From Collinsella sp. (GTDB lineage Bacteria > Actinomycetota > Coriobacteriia > Coriobacteriales > Coriobacteriaceae), in NCBI GenBank assembly GCA_019414055.1, contig DXMV01000014.1, forward strand, positions 237,304-301,303: a stretch of DNA of 64,000 bases, written 5' to 3'. The notes beneath the pieces are model-generated. The model made no database searches, had not been told where the DNA came from, and saw only the letters and a program-made list of their open reading frames with translations. Every line of letters begins with the position of its first letter. Within the stretch, counting starts at the first letter, position 1. The position numbers were made by a program, and so were the translations under genes. Below are positions 47,937-56,662 of this stretch, in pieces.

Positions 47937-50900
47937 CGCTTCCTTGTGGCTGATCTAAGGCGAGCGAACCATATAGCTGCAGTGCCCGAGGTCAGGAGTG
48001 CGGTGATGCATGCGGCGACGGCAACAGATCCCGTTGCCGGCAGGTTCTGAGGCAGGGCGCATCGTTGGATGACGCGGTCCTCGTCATGCGCCTCGAGTTT
48101 ATCGCCACCGCCGTTGCGGCAAAGATCGACGCGCGCACTGTTGGCAAGTGCGGTTTGGGGCGTATAGGACGACGTTGCCTGCATATGCACGATTGCGCCT
48201 CGGGCATCCGAGTTAAGGGCCGCCTTGGCATCGTCAAGATCGTCGTGCTCGTCTTTAAGGCCATCCCGGGTCCAAGAGCCCGCCTCGGTTCTGGTCGTAA
48301 AGTTGGCGGCTACCGCACCGTATTCAAAACGGATGCCCGTGATGACGGCGTCGTCTGTAAGATCAATCTCTTTCGTGTCGAGCGTGACGGACTTGTCCGT
48401 CGGGATATCCGCTTTCCATAGGTGCCATCCGTCATAATCGACGAGACGCGCATCGTCGCCCAGCAGCTTTGTAACCTCTTCCGTTTCGAGCCAAGGATTG
48501 CTGTGCCCGTCGTCAAGCGTTGCATTGACCTGCTTGCCCGTATCGCTTGTTCCTGCCGGTGACGTTCGATACCACACGTTGCACAGCCCGTTTAGATCAC
48601 CGACCGCAATAGGGGTTTCAACGGCAACAAGTTTCGCTGCGCCATCTTTGGCGCACTCAAGGTCGTCGGTGATGGTCAACTCGTCGACCCAGGTGCTCGA
48701 CTCATTTTTGGCGTCGATGGTATAGGAGAAGGCGCCTTGTGTATTGGCCCGTGCTTTGGCTCGGTTTTTTCCGTCGCCGTTGGCAACGAGTTTGCTTGTG
48801 ACTGGCTGTGCAATCTCTTGGCGCTTATCGACGCTTCCCCTGATCTCGATGGGGGTATCCTTCATGGCTATGGTTTGAACTTCTCCCGTGGCCTTTACTT
48901 CAAACGTTATCTCTTCGGCAAGGTCGTAGGTACGCGGAGACATCGTTTCGCGCAGGGTGTAGGTGCCGGGTGAAAGGTGCTCAATGTGGTGCGGTTTACC
49001 GGATGAAGTCCAAGAATCGATTTCGTTGCCATTGGAGTCGCAGAGGACAAGCTCGGCACCTGTCACTTCCTGACCTCCGCACGCGTCGACTTTGGAGACA
49101 TCGATCTTGGTGTAGTCGTTGGAAACGTCAAGGTGCATTTCGATCACGGGCGTTTGCTGGTCAGCGTACGACAACTTCACAGTATGTGGGGTTGGGTTGA
49201 GCAGATATCCTTCGGGCGCTTGTGTCTCGACGACCTCGTAGGTGGCGGTACCGCATCCCAGCGAAAGATGGTCGACTCGCGCATACCCCCGTTCGTCGGT
49301 TGTAACGGTGGCGACGGTTTCGCCATCCAGGGCGACGATGCTGTCGTCGGTTCGCACGATGTCGCCGCTAGCGCGGATGTCAAACGTGGCTCCAGCGAGG
49401 GTGCGCCCATCTGCAGCATCCGTCTTAATGATTTCGATGCTTCCGGTTGCGGCGTCGTCATAGAACGAGGCGACGGCGACCGGTGTCAGATTTCTGTCGG
49501 CGGGAATCGTTATCTCCAGGTCTTCTCCGCACAGATACGGTTCCTTGGCCGATGTCTCGTGCACGTAATATGTTCCGGGATTAAGTGATTCGGGCAGCGT
49601 GACGGCGCCGGTTGTATCGGTTGTGAAGGTATTCATTACATTGTGGGCCGGATACCAACATGTTTGCGAGACGGGCTCGTGGTGGCTGTCGAGCAGCTGG
49701 AACGTAAAGCCGGCAAGTGGTACGGTGCCGCCGGTCTGAGCATCGCGCTTTACGATTTGAAGGTGTGTCGATAGGGCGTGGTTGTCAACGATGTACTGAA
49801 GCTCGGCGCCGTCTGCGGTCTGCTCCGCCGTGATGGTCCATTCCCCTGCTTGCTTAAATCCTTCAGGGACCGTTTCTACGACCTCGCGAACGGTGTAGCC
49901 CGCGCGGTCGTAGGGAATGGCACCGTGAGCGCCGGCGGGTCGCTTGCCTGCTCCAAACCACGCTTCGGGCTGGTCTTTGGTGGAGGCAAAGCCGTAAACG
50001 TTTGTGGTCAACGTGCCGACGACTTGTTGGGAGCTATTGCTGACAACTTCAAAAACGACGCCTCCCGCCGGCTGCTCAAGGCCGGACTCATCGTTATCGC
50101 CATGGTCCTTAAACTTCGAGATTTCAAGGTCAAAGGCGATGGGGGTGTTGGGAATACGGCTTTCGAGCTCAACGATGCCCGTATCTCCGAGCTGCTCGGC
50201 ACCGACGGTGTAGCTCCAACAGTCGTTTGAAATCAGGTAGCCCTCGGGTGCTTTCGATTCATAGATGGTAAAGGTGCCCAGAGGAACGTCATTGAGGATC
50301 GCCCGTCCGTTTTCGTCGGTCGTAAGGGTGCGAGTCCAGCCGGGAGTGGATTGCGAGACGCAGGTGAATTCAGCGCTCGCAAGCGACGCCCCAACCTGGG
50401 CGCCGGCATTCGTGGCGGCATCGATTTTTGCAATACGCAAGGTGATGGTGCCGGGCTGCTCGTTGATAGTGACATGTTCGCCGCTGTTTTGTGTGGTGAA
50501 GGCTATTCGGTCGCTTCGAGGGATATAGCCTGCCGGGGCTTTGGTTTCGACCAGGTAATATGCCGTATTGGGCAAAAGCGTTGCTTGTGCACGCCCGATT
50601 TCGTCCATCTGGATAGTGCCGACACGTGCATCGCCCGCACTTTCAAAAATATCGAAGGCTGCGCCGCCGAGTCTGTAGGTGTCGTTACCGGCGGTGATGT
50701 CAGCCTGGGACGATTGTTTTTGGAAAGATACGGAGACAGCGGGAAGAACATAGAGCATGTCCTGGTGTCGACCCTCGCCCGAGACCGGGCCGTGATAACG
50801 CCTGGCTCGATGTGGGGCTGCCTTAATGGATCCGGACTTAGCGCTCTCGTAGAGCCAGCGTGCAGCCGCTACGGCCTCGGCGTTTTCGTAAAACCTACCG

Positions 50901-51364
50901 CTTCTGGCAACTCCCTTGCTATTTATATACGAATAGGTGCCGTCGGGGCGCGTGGTTCCGTTGAGCATCCACACGGCAATCTGGGTGGCGGCACGGGCGA
51001 GATCGGGCGACAGATTGTGGCCGCCAAAGGATGTACTGGAGGGGTATCCGTGACAGACGATGGCGGCAAATTCGTCATCGAGCCATGTCCAGCCCTGGTC
51101 ATATGTGCGCCATGGTCCTCCCGGCTTGCTGGGACCGGGGCAGTCTTGATTCATGCAGTACGAAATCGAAGTGTCCTGTGCTTCGTATTTACCGACACCG
51201 AAGGGGCCGCAACCGTCGCTTATGGTACGGAAATTAAGGGCGTCACTCCCGTCGACGGCGAGTGCGGCCCCTGGGGCCAGACAGCCAATCAGAAAAAAGA
51301 GGAGCAGGAGCAGCGGACCTGTTGCGATTGCGCTGTGGACAGAGTGCGTGGGTGCGTTGGACAT
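47933..51364 (-). CDS. LPXTG-anchored Cna-B / thioester-domain surface adhesin
   Basis: 1,143 residues. A signal peptide ends near residue 36 (FLIGCLAPGAALA). Residues about 45-200 resemble a thioester adhesion domain, with YCMNQDC, CHGYPSS and the TQIAVWML motif that supplies the glutamine of a Cys-Gln thioester. At least six SpaA/Cna-B repeats follow, each with an (I/V)xKxD strand and ending YxVxExxAPxGY (for example YYLVETKAPAGYIP, FTIYESKAPEGYLI, YEVVETQAPEGYLL), then a DUF11-like region. LPATG at 1108-1112, a hydrophobic helix and RSATRKR complete a sortase signal. AAGGAG precedes the ATG. No sortase or pilin partner is adjacent. Confidence 0.9.
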   Translation of the reverse strand: MSNAPTHSVHSAIATGPLLLLLFFLIGCLAPGAALAVDGSDALNFRTISDGCGPFGVGKYEAQDTSISYCMNQDCPGPSKPGGPWRTYDQGWTWLDDEFAAIVCHGYPSSTSFGGHNLSPDLARAATQIAVWMLNGTTRPDGTYSYINSKGVARSGRFYENAEAVAAARWLYESAKSGSIKAAPHRARRYHGPVSGEGRHQDMLYVLPAVSVSFQKQSSQADITAGNDTYRLGGAAFDIFESAGDARVGTIQMDEIGRAQATLLPNTAYYLVETKAPAGYIPRSDRIAFTTQNSGEHVTINEQPGTITLRIAKIDAATNAGAQVGASLASAEFTCVSQSTPGWTRTLTTDENGRAILNDVPLGTFTIYESKAPEGYLISNDCWSYTVGAEQLGDTGIVELESRIPNTPIAFDLEISKFKDHGDNDESGLEQPAGGVVFEVVSNSSQQVVGTLTTNVYGFASTKDQPEAWFGAGKRPAGAHGAIPYDRAGYTVREVVETVPEGFKQAGEWTITAEQTADGAELQYIVDNHALSTHLQIVKRDAQTGGTVPLAGFTFQLLDSHHEPVSQTCWYPAHNVMNTFTTDTTGAVTLPESLNPGTYYVHETSAKEPYLCGEDLEITIPADRNLTPVAVASFYDDAATGSIEIIKTDAADGRTLAGATFDIRASGDIVRTDDSIVALDGETVATVTTDERGYARVDHLSLGCGTATYEVVETQAPEGYLLNPTPHTVKLSYADQQTPVIEMHLDVSNDYTKIDVSKVDACGGQEVTGAELVLCDSNGNEIDSWTSSGKPHHIEHLSPGTYTLRETMSPRTYDLAEEITFEVKATGEVQTIAMKDTPIEIRGSVDKRQEIAQPVTSKLVANGDGKNRAKARANTQGAFSYTIDAKNESSTWVDELTITDDLECAKDGAAKLVAVETPIAVGDLNGLCNVWYRTSPAGTSDTGKQVNATLDDGHSNPWLETEEVTKLLGDDARLVDYDGWHLWKADIPTDKSVTLDTKEIDLTDDAVITGIRFEYGAVAANFTTRTEAGSWTRDGLKDEHDDLDDAKAALNSDARGAIVHMQATSSYTPQTALANSARVDLCRNGGGDKLEAHDEDRVIQRCALPQNLPATGSVAVAACITALLTSGTAAIWFARLRSATRKR

Positions 51365-51618
51365 GGCTGCTCCTTATCCCTCGTGCGCCGCACGGGGAGG
51401 CCGCGGCGCTTGGGATGAGGCTACCGCCATGATTCATGCGGGTAAGTACCAGAAGCTGACCAAAAGCTTGCCCGATTTCTGACAAATCGAGCTCAAATAC
51501 AACAATCAGATAAAAGCGCAGGTAAAAGATGATAAGGAAAGAAAGACAAAGGTCCTCATCTCCACAATTGGCGCAGTTTTCATACGATTCTCCACAGCTA
51601 AAACAAGCATCGACACCC
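51365..51618. other. Intergenic region between adhesin and tRNA-Gly
   Basis: Divergent upstream region of the adhesin gene; it should contain that gene's promoter facing left. It is AT-rich from 51485 to 51618. No gene or hairpin was noticed. Confidence 0.4.
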
Positions 51619-51648
51619 TTGTATCGAACAAGACAACCGCGTTATACT
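51619..51648 (+). promoter_or_regulatory. Promoter of tRNA-Gly
   Basis: TTGTAT and TATACT separated by 18 bp, ending 13 nt before the tRNA. Confidence 0.65.
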
Positions 51649-51661
51649 AGCCAACACACAA

Positions 51662-51736
51662 GCGGGCATCGCCAAGTGGTAAGGCATCAGCTTCCCAAGC
51701 TGACACTCGCGGGTTCGAGTCCCGTTGCCCGCTCCA
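51662..51736 (+). tRNA. tRNA-Gly (anticodon CCC)
   Basis: The acceptor GCGGGCA pairs with TGCCCGC, the anticodon loop is TTCCCAA, the T-arm is CGGGTTCGAGTCCCG and CCA is encoded. Its T-arm recurs inverted at 51794-51812, and its 3' end, with CCA, recurs directly at 51913-51930. Confidence 0.97.
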
Positions 51737-51748
51737 GTAATTAGCACA

Positions 51749-51782
51749 AGCACGGCACCATCACGGTGCCGTGCTTTTTTTT
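51749..51782 (+). terminator. Terminator after tRNA-Gly
   Basis: AGCACGGCACC-ATCAC-GGTGCCGTGCT followed by TTTTTTT. Confidence 0.9.
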
Positions 51783-51793
51783 CAATAAAGTGC

Positions 51794-51930
51794 CGGGACT
51801 CGAACCCGCGAGGGTGCGAGCGTTAAATAAACGCGAAGCGTTTATAGCGAGCAGGCAAGGTCGCCGATAGGCGACCGCAGCCGGTGCGGATTTGCGAAGC
51901 AAATACGCGGATGTCCCGCTGTCCGCTCCA
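51794..51930. repeat. tRNA-tail structured element B (next to tRNA-Gly)
   Basis: It begins with a perfect 19-nt inverted copy of the tRNA-Gly T-arm region (51794-51812). Hairpins ATAAACGC-GAA-GCGTTTAT (51827-51845), GGTCGCC-GATA-GGCGACC (51859-51876) and ATTTGC-GAA-GCAAAT (51890-51904) follow. It ends with a direct copy of the tRNA-Gly 3' end including CCA, with two mismatches (51913-51930). CGGGAC and GTCCCG close the whole. It has the same architecture as elements A and C. Confidence 0.78.
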
Positions 51931-52011
51931 CCGAGCACGGGAGACGCGGGGGGCGGCAAATCCAGCAAAGTCTTCCCCACCGTCTCCGTGAATCCGAGGG
52001 GATCGCCCACA

Positions 52012-52048
52012 GCCGGTGCGGATTTGCTTCGCAAATACGCGGACGTCC
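52012..52048. repeat. Second copy of the element B 3' hairpin, loop inverted
   Basis: This 37-nt stretch repeats 51880-51916 (GCCGGTGCGGATTTGC..GCAAATACGCGGA) except that the loop GAA is TTC and one T is C. It lies about 130 bp downstream of the first. Between them, CACGGGAGACG (51935) and CGTCTCCGTG (51980) form a further imperfect inverted pair. Confidence 0.75.
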
Positions 52049-52164
52049 TCATGGCCGCTCTTGCGGCAAAATGTTAGGTTAATGCCTGCAGCCCATACTC
52101 GCACCCGCGCACGGTACAATGGTTGGGTTACGACCAACGTGCCAATAACCAAAAAGGAGCCGCT

Positions 52165-53511
52165 ATGATCGATCGCTATACCCGCCCGGAGATGGGACAC
52201 ATTTTCTCCCTCGAGAACAAGTATGCCATTTGGCAGGAGATTGAGGTCCTGGCCTGCGAGGCTCAGGCGGAGCTCGGCAAGATCGGTATTTCCAAAGAAG
52301 AGGCCCAGTGGATCCGCGATCACGCCAACTTTGAGAAGGCAAAGGTCGATGAGATCGAGGAGGTCACGCGCCACGATGTCATCGCCTTCCTGACCAACAT
52401 GAAGGAATATATCGACGCCGATGTTCCCGAGGGCGAGCCCAAACCTAGCCGCTGGGTTCACTATGGTATGACCAGCTCCGACCTGGGTGATACGGCTCTG
52501 TGCTATCAGCTTACTCAGGCGTGTGACCTGATTATCGAGGACGTCAAGAAGCTCGGCGTGATCTGCAAGCGCCGCGCCTTCGAGGAGCGCAATACGCTCT
52601 GCGCCGGCCGCACCCATGGCATCCATGCCGAGCCGATGACCTTCGGTATGAAGTTTGGCTCTTGGGCATGGGAACTCAAGCGCGATCTCGATCGTCTTGA
52701 GGACGCTCGCAAGAACGTTGCCTTCGGTGCCATCTCCGGTGCCGTCGGCACCTACAGCTCCATCGAGCCGTTCGTCGAGGAGTACGTCTGTGAGCACCTA
52801 GGTCTGGTTCACGACCCGCTGTCCACGCAGGTCATCAGCCGCGATCACCACGCCTACCTTGCCGGCGTGCTTGCCTCTACAGCGGCCACCTGCGAGCGCA
52901 TCGCGACCGAGGTCCGCAACCTGCAGAAGACCGATACGCTCGAGGCCGAGGAGCCCTTCCGCAAGGGCCAAAAGGGCAGCTCCGCCATGCCGCACAAGCG
53001 CAACCCCATCACCATGGAGAAGGTCTGCGGCCTGTCGCGCGTCGTGAAGTCCAACGCTCAGGTCGCCTTTGACAACGTTGCCCTGTGGCACGAGCGCGAT
53101 ATTTCGCACTCTTCTGCCGAGCGCGTCGCCCAGGCCGATAGCTTCATCGCACTCGACCACATGTTCCAGTGCCTCATCCGCGTTATCGACGGCCTGCAGC
53201 TGTATCCGGCCCGCATGATGGCCAATCTCAACAAGACCCGCGGCCTCATCTTCTCTTCTAAGGTGCTGCTTGCCCTCGTCGATACGGGCATCACCCGCGA
53301 GGACGCCTACGCTATCGTGCAGGAAAATGCCATGGCCACCTGGCACGAGGTACAGGATTGTGTCTCTGGCCCCACCTTTAAGGAGCGCCTCGAGGCCGAT
53401 CCGCGCTGCACCGTCAGCCAGGAGAAGCTCGATGAGATCTTTGACCCGTGGGACTTCCTCACCCGCATTGACACGGTCTTCGATCGCCTGGAGCAGCTGA
53501 GCTTCGAGTAG
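52165..53511 (+). CDS. purB: Adenylosuccinate lyase
   Basis: PurB splits SAICAR and adenylosuccinate with release of fumarate, serving two steps of purine synthesis. It is the short bacterial type, 448 residues, with MIDRYTRPEMGHIFS at the start, GRTHGIHAEPMTFGMK and the fumarase-superfamily signature GSSAMPHKRNPI. AAGGAG stands 6 nt before the ATG at 52165; an earlier in-frame ATG has no site. It is monocistronic, closed by a terminator. Confidence 0.97.
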   Translation: MIDRYTRPEMGHIFSLENKYAIWQEIEVLACEAQAELGKIGISKEEAQWIRDHANFEKAKVDEIEEVTRHDVIAFLTNMKEYIDADVPEGEPKPSRWVHYGMTSSDLGDTALCYQLTQACDLIIEDVKKLGVICKRRAFEERNTLCAGRTHGIHAEPMTFGMKFGSWAWELKRDLDRLEDARKNVAFGAISGAVGTYSSIEPFVEEYVCEHLGLVHDPLSTQVISRDHHAYLAGVLASTAATCERIATEVRNLQKTDTLEAEEPFRKGQKGSSAMPHKRNPITMEKVCGLSRVVKSNAQVAFDNVALWHERDISHSSAERVAQADSFIALDHMFQCLIRVIDGLQLYPARMMANLNKTRGLIFSSKVLLALVDTGITREDAYAIVQENAMATWHEVQDCVSGPTFKERLEADPRCTVSQEKLDEIFDPWDFLTRIDTVFDRLEQLSFE

Positions 53512-53554
53512 GGTTAACCTAATTCGACCTCTTGCGGATGCATTTCAACCTTTG

Positions 53555-53588
53555 GCGCCTTGCCCGTCTTGGGCGAGGCGCTTTTTTT
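53555..53588 (+). terminator. Terminator of purB
   Basis: GCGCCTTGCCC-GTCTT-GGGCGAGGCGC followed by TTTTTTT. Confidence 0.9.
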
Positions 53589-53652
53589 ACTGTCGCATAT
53601 GCGCCCGGGTAATAAAATGAACTTCGACTGCTGTTTCGATGAAAGGGGGCAC

Positions 53653-54489
53653 GTGCCCAGACGCATCAAGCGGGCCACTATCGTCTCGTTCACGCTCATA
53701 CTCCTTGTTGCCGTCTGTGCGGGCGCCCTGACGTATACCGTTCGAAGCAGTTCTTCCTCCTCGAATGAAGCCGACAGAGATCTCCCGGTGCTCAAGATTG
53801 GCGTTACGGATAATGACCCCTATGTGTATGTCGATACCACAGGCGATTATGCCGGTATCGATATCGATATCGCCCGCGAGGCCTGCAAGCGTGCTGGAAT
53901 CAAACCGCAATTTGTTGACATATCTTGGAATGATCGCGATCGCCTGCTCAAAAACGGCGATATCGATTGTCTGTGGTGCGACTATTCGCCCAATTATCGC
54001 GAAGACGATTATTACTGGACTGAGCCGTATCTGACCGTGACAGTCTCGGTTGCCGCCAAGAAAACGAGTGGTATCAAGGGTTTGGCGTCTCTCGATGGAA
54101 GCAAGACCGTTGCGGTGATTGCGGGTTCGGTGAGTGAACGCCGATTGCTTGCCGGGGACCTAGGGATCTCGCCGGATGTGCACATCAAATCGTATGGTTC
54201 TGCCGAACTCTGCAAAGCTGCCCTGGTCAAAGGTTATGTTGACTGTTGGATGGCGGACGTTCAATCGCTCGACCGGCTCGTCGCGCAGTATCCCGGTGTT
54301 TATCGCGTGTTTGCCGACAACGTTATGACAGTTGACCTGGGCGTTGCGTTTGAGAACAGCTATGAGGGGGAGTACGTCAAAAACCTCAATACCGTGCTGT
54401 TCGACATGGACCGAGATGGCACGATTGAGCGCATTGTGGAGAGTTACAAGGCGGGGGCGACGACAGGCAGGCAAGGAGCGGAATCATGA
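53653..54489 (+). CDS. Membrane-anchored solute-binding protein (family 3 type)
   Basis: 278 residues from the GTG at 53653, which has AAAGGG just upstream; earlier in-frame starts run back into the terminator region. An N-terminal uncleaved-type helix (ATIVSFTLILLVAVCAGALTY) is followed by a bacterial extracellular solute-binding domain of family 3: VLKIGVTDNDPYVYVD, YAGIDIDIAREACKRAG, DIDCLWCDYSPN and GLASLDGSKTVAVIAGS. No transporter permease is nearby. Its stop overlaps the diguanylate cyclase start by 4 nt, so it probably acts as a ligand sensor for that enzyme. Confidence 0.85.
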   Translation: MPRRIKRATIVSFTLILLVAVCAGALTYTVRSSSSSSNEADRDLPVLKIGVTDNDPYVYVDTTGDYAGIDIDIAREACKRAGIKPQFVDISWNDRDRLLKNGDIDCLWCDYSPNYREDDYYWTEPYLTVTVSVAAKKTSGIKGLASLDGSKTVAVIAGSVSERRLLAGDLGISPDVHIKSYGSAELCKAALVKGYVDCWMADVQSLDRLVAQYPGVYRVFADNVMTVDLGVAFENSYEGEYVKNLNTVLFDMDRDGTIERIVESYKAGATTGRQGAES

Positions 54490-56342
54490 CAAATGATGAG
54501 CGCCGCTTGCATCGAAAGCATTTAGTTACCGCGGCTGTCGCCGTTGTGACCAGCATTGTCTTGTTGGGCCTGCTGTATACGATCGGCACGCATCGCTGCC
54601 TCGATAAGACGCTTGGGTTTGGCCGGGAAGCCATGGTGTTTTTACAGGCCGCCTGCGAAAAATATGACCGATATGAGCAGGGAAGAAAAACCGAGGCGAC
54701 GCACAATTTGGATGCCGCGGTCGAGTCGTTTTCGACGTTCTTGCCGCCTGATCGCGTTGAGGTCAACGATGATCGTGTCGAGGAGTACGTCCATACCGAG
54801 CACCTTTCGGGAATGCTGGTCATGGACGCCGACGGCCATATGGCCGCTCATTACGATATCGACGGTCGCGATCCGCTGATGCTGTGGCGAGAGGAGCTGG
54901 CCTGTTCGTCGGTCGTATCGATGTATCGAGGCTCCAAGGTGTCCTACTCCACCGTCGTTGAGCGTCGCGATGTCGACTTTGCCGTGAGTGCCGTTCCGTA
55001 CGGTGATGGCGTAGCGCTGGGGTACCGATCGCTTGCGCCCGAGCCCGCCGATGATTATTCGTACACGATCGCCGACGTGCTCGTGAACAACACATTCCAT
55101 CAGAGCCCAACGGTGCTCGTGATGCGCGATGCACAAATCGTTTCTTCAAACGATTCGACCGTCGATATAACCCTTGCTCGACTTCTCGTCGATAGTGGAA
55201 TTGACTGGAAAGACGAAGGACTAACACGTGTCGAATATCGGGGGGCTACCTGGTATGCCGTGCGTGCGGCGTATAAGGACTACCGCCTGTTTGCGCTGTA
55301 TCCCAAATCTGAGGTCATGTCTGGCAGGATCACATTTGTCGCTGCTGGCGTCTTGGTGAGCCTTGCGTTTTGGGTCGTGGTGCTGTTGGCTCGAAATATC
55401 GTTAACCACCGCAATTTGGTCGAAAAGGATAAACAGCTCGGCATTATCAATGCCATAAGCGCCATCTACGATTCGACCTTCCTTTTGCATCTCGACACCC
55501 TCGAGATCGAGGGGATCAATATGTCGCCGGCGATAGCGAAGATATTTGCCGAGCACAGCGAGGCATATGACTTTATGGGCACGGTCTGCCGGGATATCGT
55601 GAGCCCCGAAAGCCGCGAAGCGGTCGTGGGGCTCGTAGATATAAGCACTCTTCGTGAACGTATGGAGGGCGTACCGTACTTGGCTGCCGAGGTGCGAGAT
55701 TGTCGAGGCGCTTGGTACTCGCTACAGGTTGTCCCCCAGCATCGCGATGAGCAAGGCCGGCTGGAGTCGGTCGTCGTGGCGACGCACAACATATCGATGG
55801 TCAAGCATGCCGAGGAGCTGTCATACCAAGATAAACTGACGGGGCTTCGCAACCGCAACTATCTTGAATCGCGCGGAGATAGCCTGGTAAACGAGGACTT
55901 GCCCGTGAGCGTGATTATGTTGGACTGCAATTATCTCAAGCGGACCAACGACATCTATGGTCACGAGATGGGGGATGAACTGCTGCGACGGACGGCGTCC
56001 GTGCTGCGGCGGGTGGCTGGTGCGGATTATCTGCCGATGCGCCTTGGCGGCGACGAGTTTTTGCTGGTTTGCCCCCATACTGACAACGAGTCTGCGCTCG
56101 GGCTGGAACAGGATCTTCGTCTCGGTCTTGCCGCGGTAAGCGATGAGGCCCTGACGGTCAGCGCATCGATTGGCGTGGCGACCGTCGAGACGGCTGGAAA
56201 CACGCTGGCCGATGTATATCGTGTCGCCGACCACAATATGTATCGGGAGAAGCGCACTGTCCACGCACAGGGTGCGGACTGCCAATCTTGCCCCCACGAG
56301 TCCATGCATCGTAGGATGTTGAATCGGTGCTTGCGATCATAA
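54486..56342 (+). CDS. Membrane sensor with PAS and GGDEF domains (diguanylate cyclase)
   Basis: 618 residues. Transmembrane helices at about 14-32 and 280-302 bracket a 250-residue extracytoplasmic sensor region. A PAS-like region follows (about 310-440), then a GGDEF domain with LTGLRNRNYLESR, MLDCNYLKRTNDIYGHEMGDELL and the intact active site RLGGDEFLLVCP. The residues five before GGDEF are GADY, so there is no RxxD feedback-inhibition site. It should make cyclic di-GMP. It is translationally coupled to the upstream solute-binding protein. Confidence 0.92.
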   Translation: MTNDERRLHRKHLVTAAVAVVTSIVLLGLLYTIGTHRCLDKTLGFGREAMVFLQAACEKYDRYEQGRKTEATHNLDAAVESFSTFLPPDRVEVNDDRVEEYVHTEHLSGMLVMDADGHMAAHYDIDGRDPLMLWREELACSSVVSMYRGSKVSYSTVVERRDVDFAVSAVPYGDGVALGYRSLAPEPADDYSYTIADVLVNNTFHQSPTVLVMRDAQIVSSNDSTVDITLARLLVDSGIDWKDEGLTRVEYRGATWYAVRAAYKDYRLFALYPKSEVMSGRITFVAAGVLVSLAFWVVVLLARNIVNHRNLVEKDKQLGIINAISAIYDSTFLLHLDTLEIEGINMSPAIAKIFAEHSEAYDFMGTVCRDIVSPESREAVVGLVDISTLRERMEGVPYLAAEVRDCRGAWYSLQVVPQHRDEQGRLESVVVATHNISMVKHAEELSYQDKLTGLRNRNYLESRGDSLVNEDLPVSVIMLDCNYLKRTNDIYGHEMGDELLRRTASVLRRVAGADYLPMRLGGDEFLLVCPHTDNESALGLEQDLRLGLAAVSDEALTVSASIGVATVETAGNTLADVYRVADHNMYREKRTVHAQGADCQSCPHESMHRRMLNRCLRS

Positions 56343-56398
56343 GTCGGCCCAGGCGGGGATAATAGACGTCTGAAATTTCTTTCTGAGAGGGGATCTCA

Positions 56399-56662
56399 AT
56401 GATTAGTTTTGACTACAAGCCTCAGGGTGTATGCTCTCGCAATATTCACCTTGACCTTTCCGATGACGGCAATAAGGTGCTGGGCGTTGAGTTTACCGGC
56501 GGCTGTGACGGCAATCTCAAGGCAATCTCCAAGCTGGTCGAGGGTGTTCCTGCCGATCGCGTAATCGAGGTTCTCGCCGGTAATACCTGCGGTATGAAAA
56601 AGACCTCTTGCGCCGATCAGCTTACGCGCGCTATCGAGGCCGCTCGCGCCGAGATCGCCTAA
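56399..56662 (+). CDS. TSCPD-domain protein (TIGR03905 type)
   Basis: 87 residues, matching the small TSCPD family (named after a conserved Thr-Ser-Cys-Pro-Asp-like end): YKPQGVCSRNIHLDL, FTGGCDGNLKAISKLVEG and GNTCGMKKTSCADQL. The domain also occurs at the C-terminus of some ribonucleotide reductases; conserved cysteines suggest metal or nucleotide binding, but the stand-alone form has no established role. GAGAGGGGA precedes the ATG. Its stop shares a base with the next start (TAATG). Confidence 0.88.
   Translation: MISFDYKPQGVCSRNIHLDLSDDGNKVLGVEFTGGCDGNLKAISKLVEGVPADRVIEVLAGNTCGMKKTSCADQLTRAIEAARAEIA

Noticed and set aside
53560..53652. Longer N-terminus for the solute-binding protein
   Set aside because: It would start inside the purB terminator hairpin; the GTG at 53653 has a ribosome-binding site and starts just before the membrane helix.
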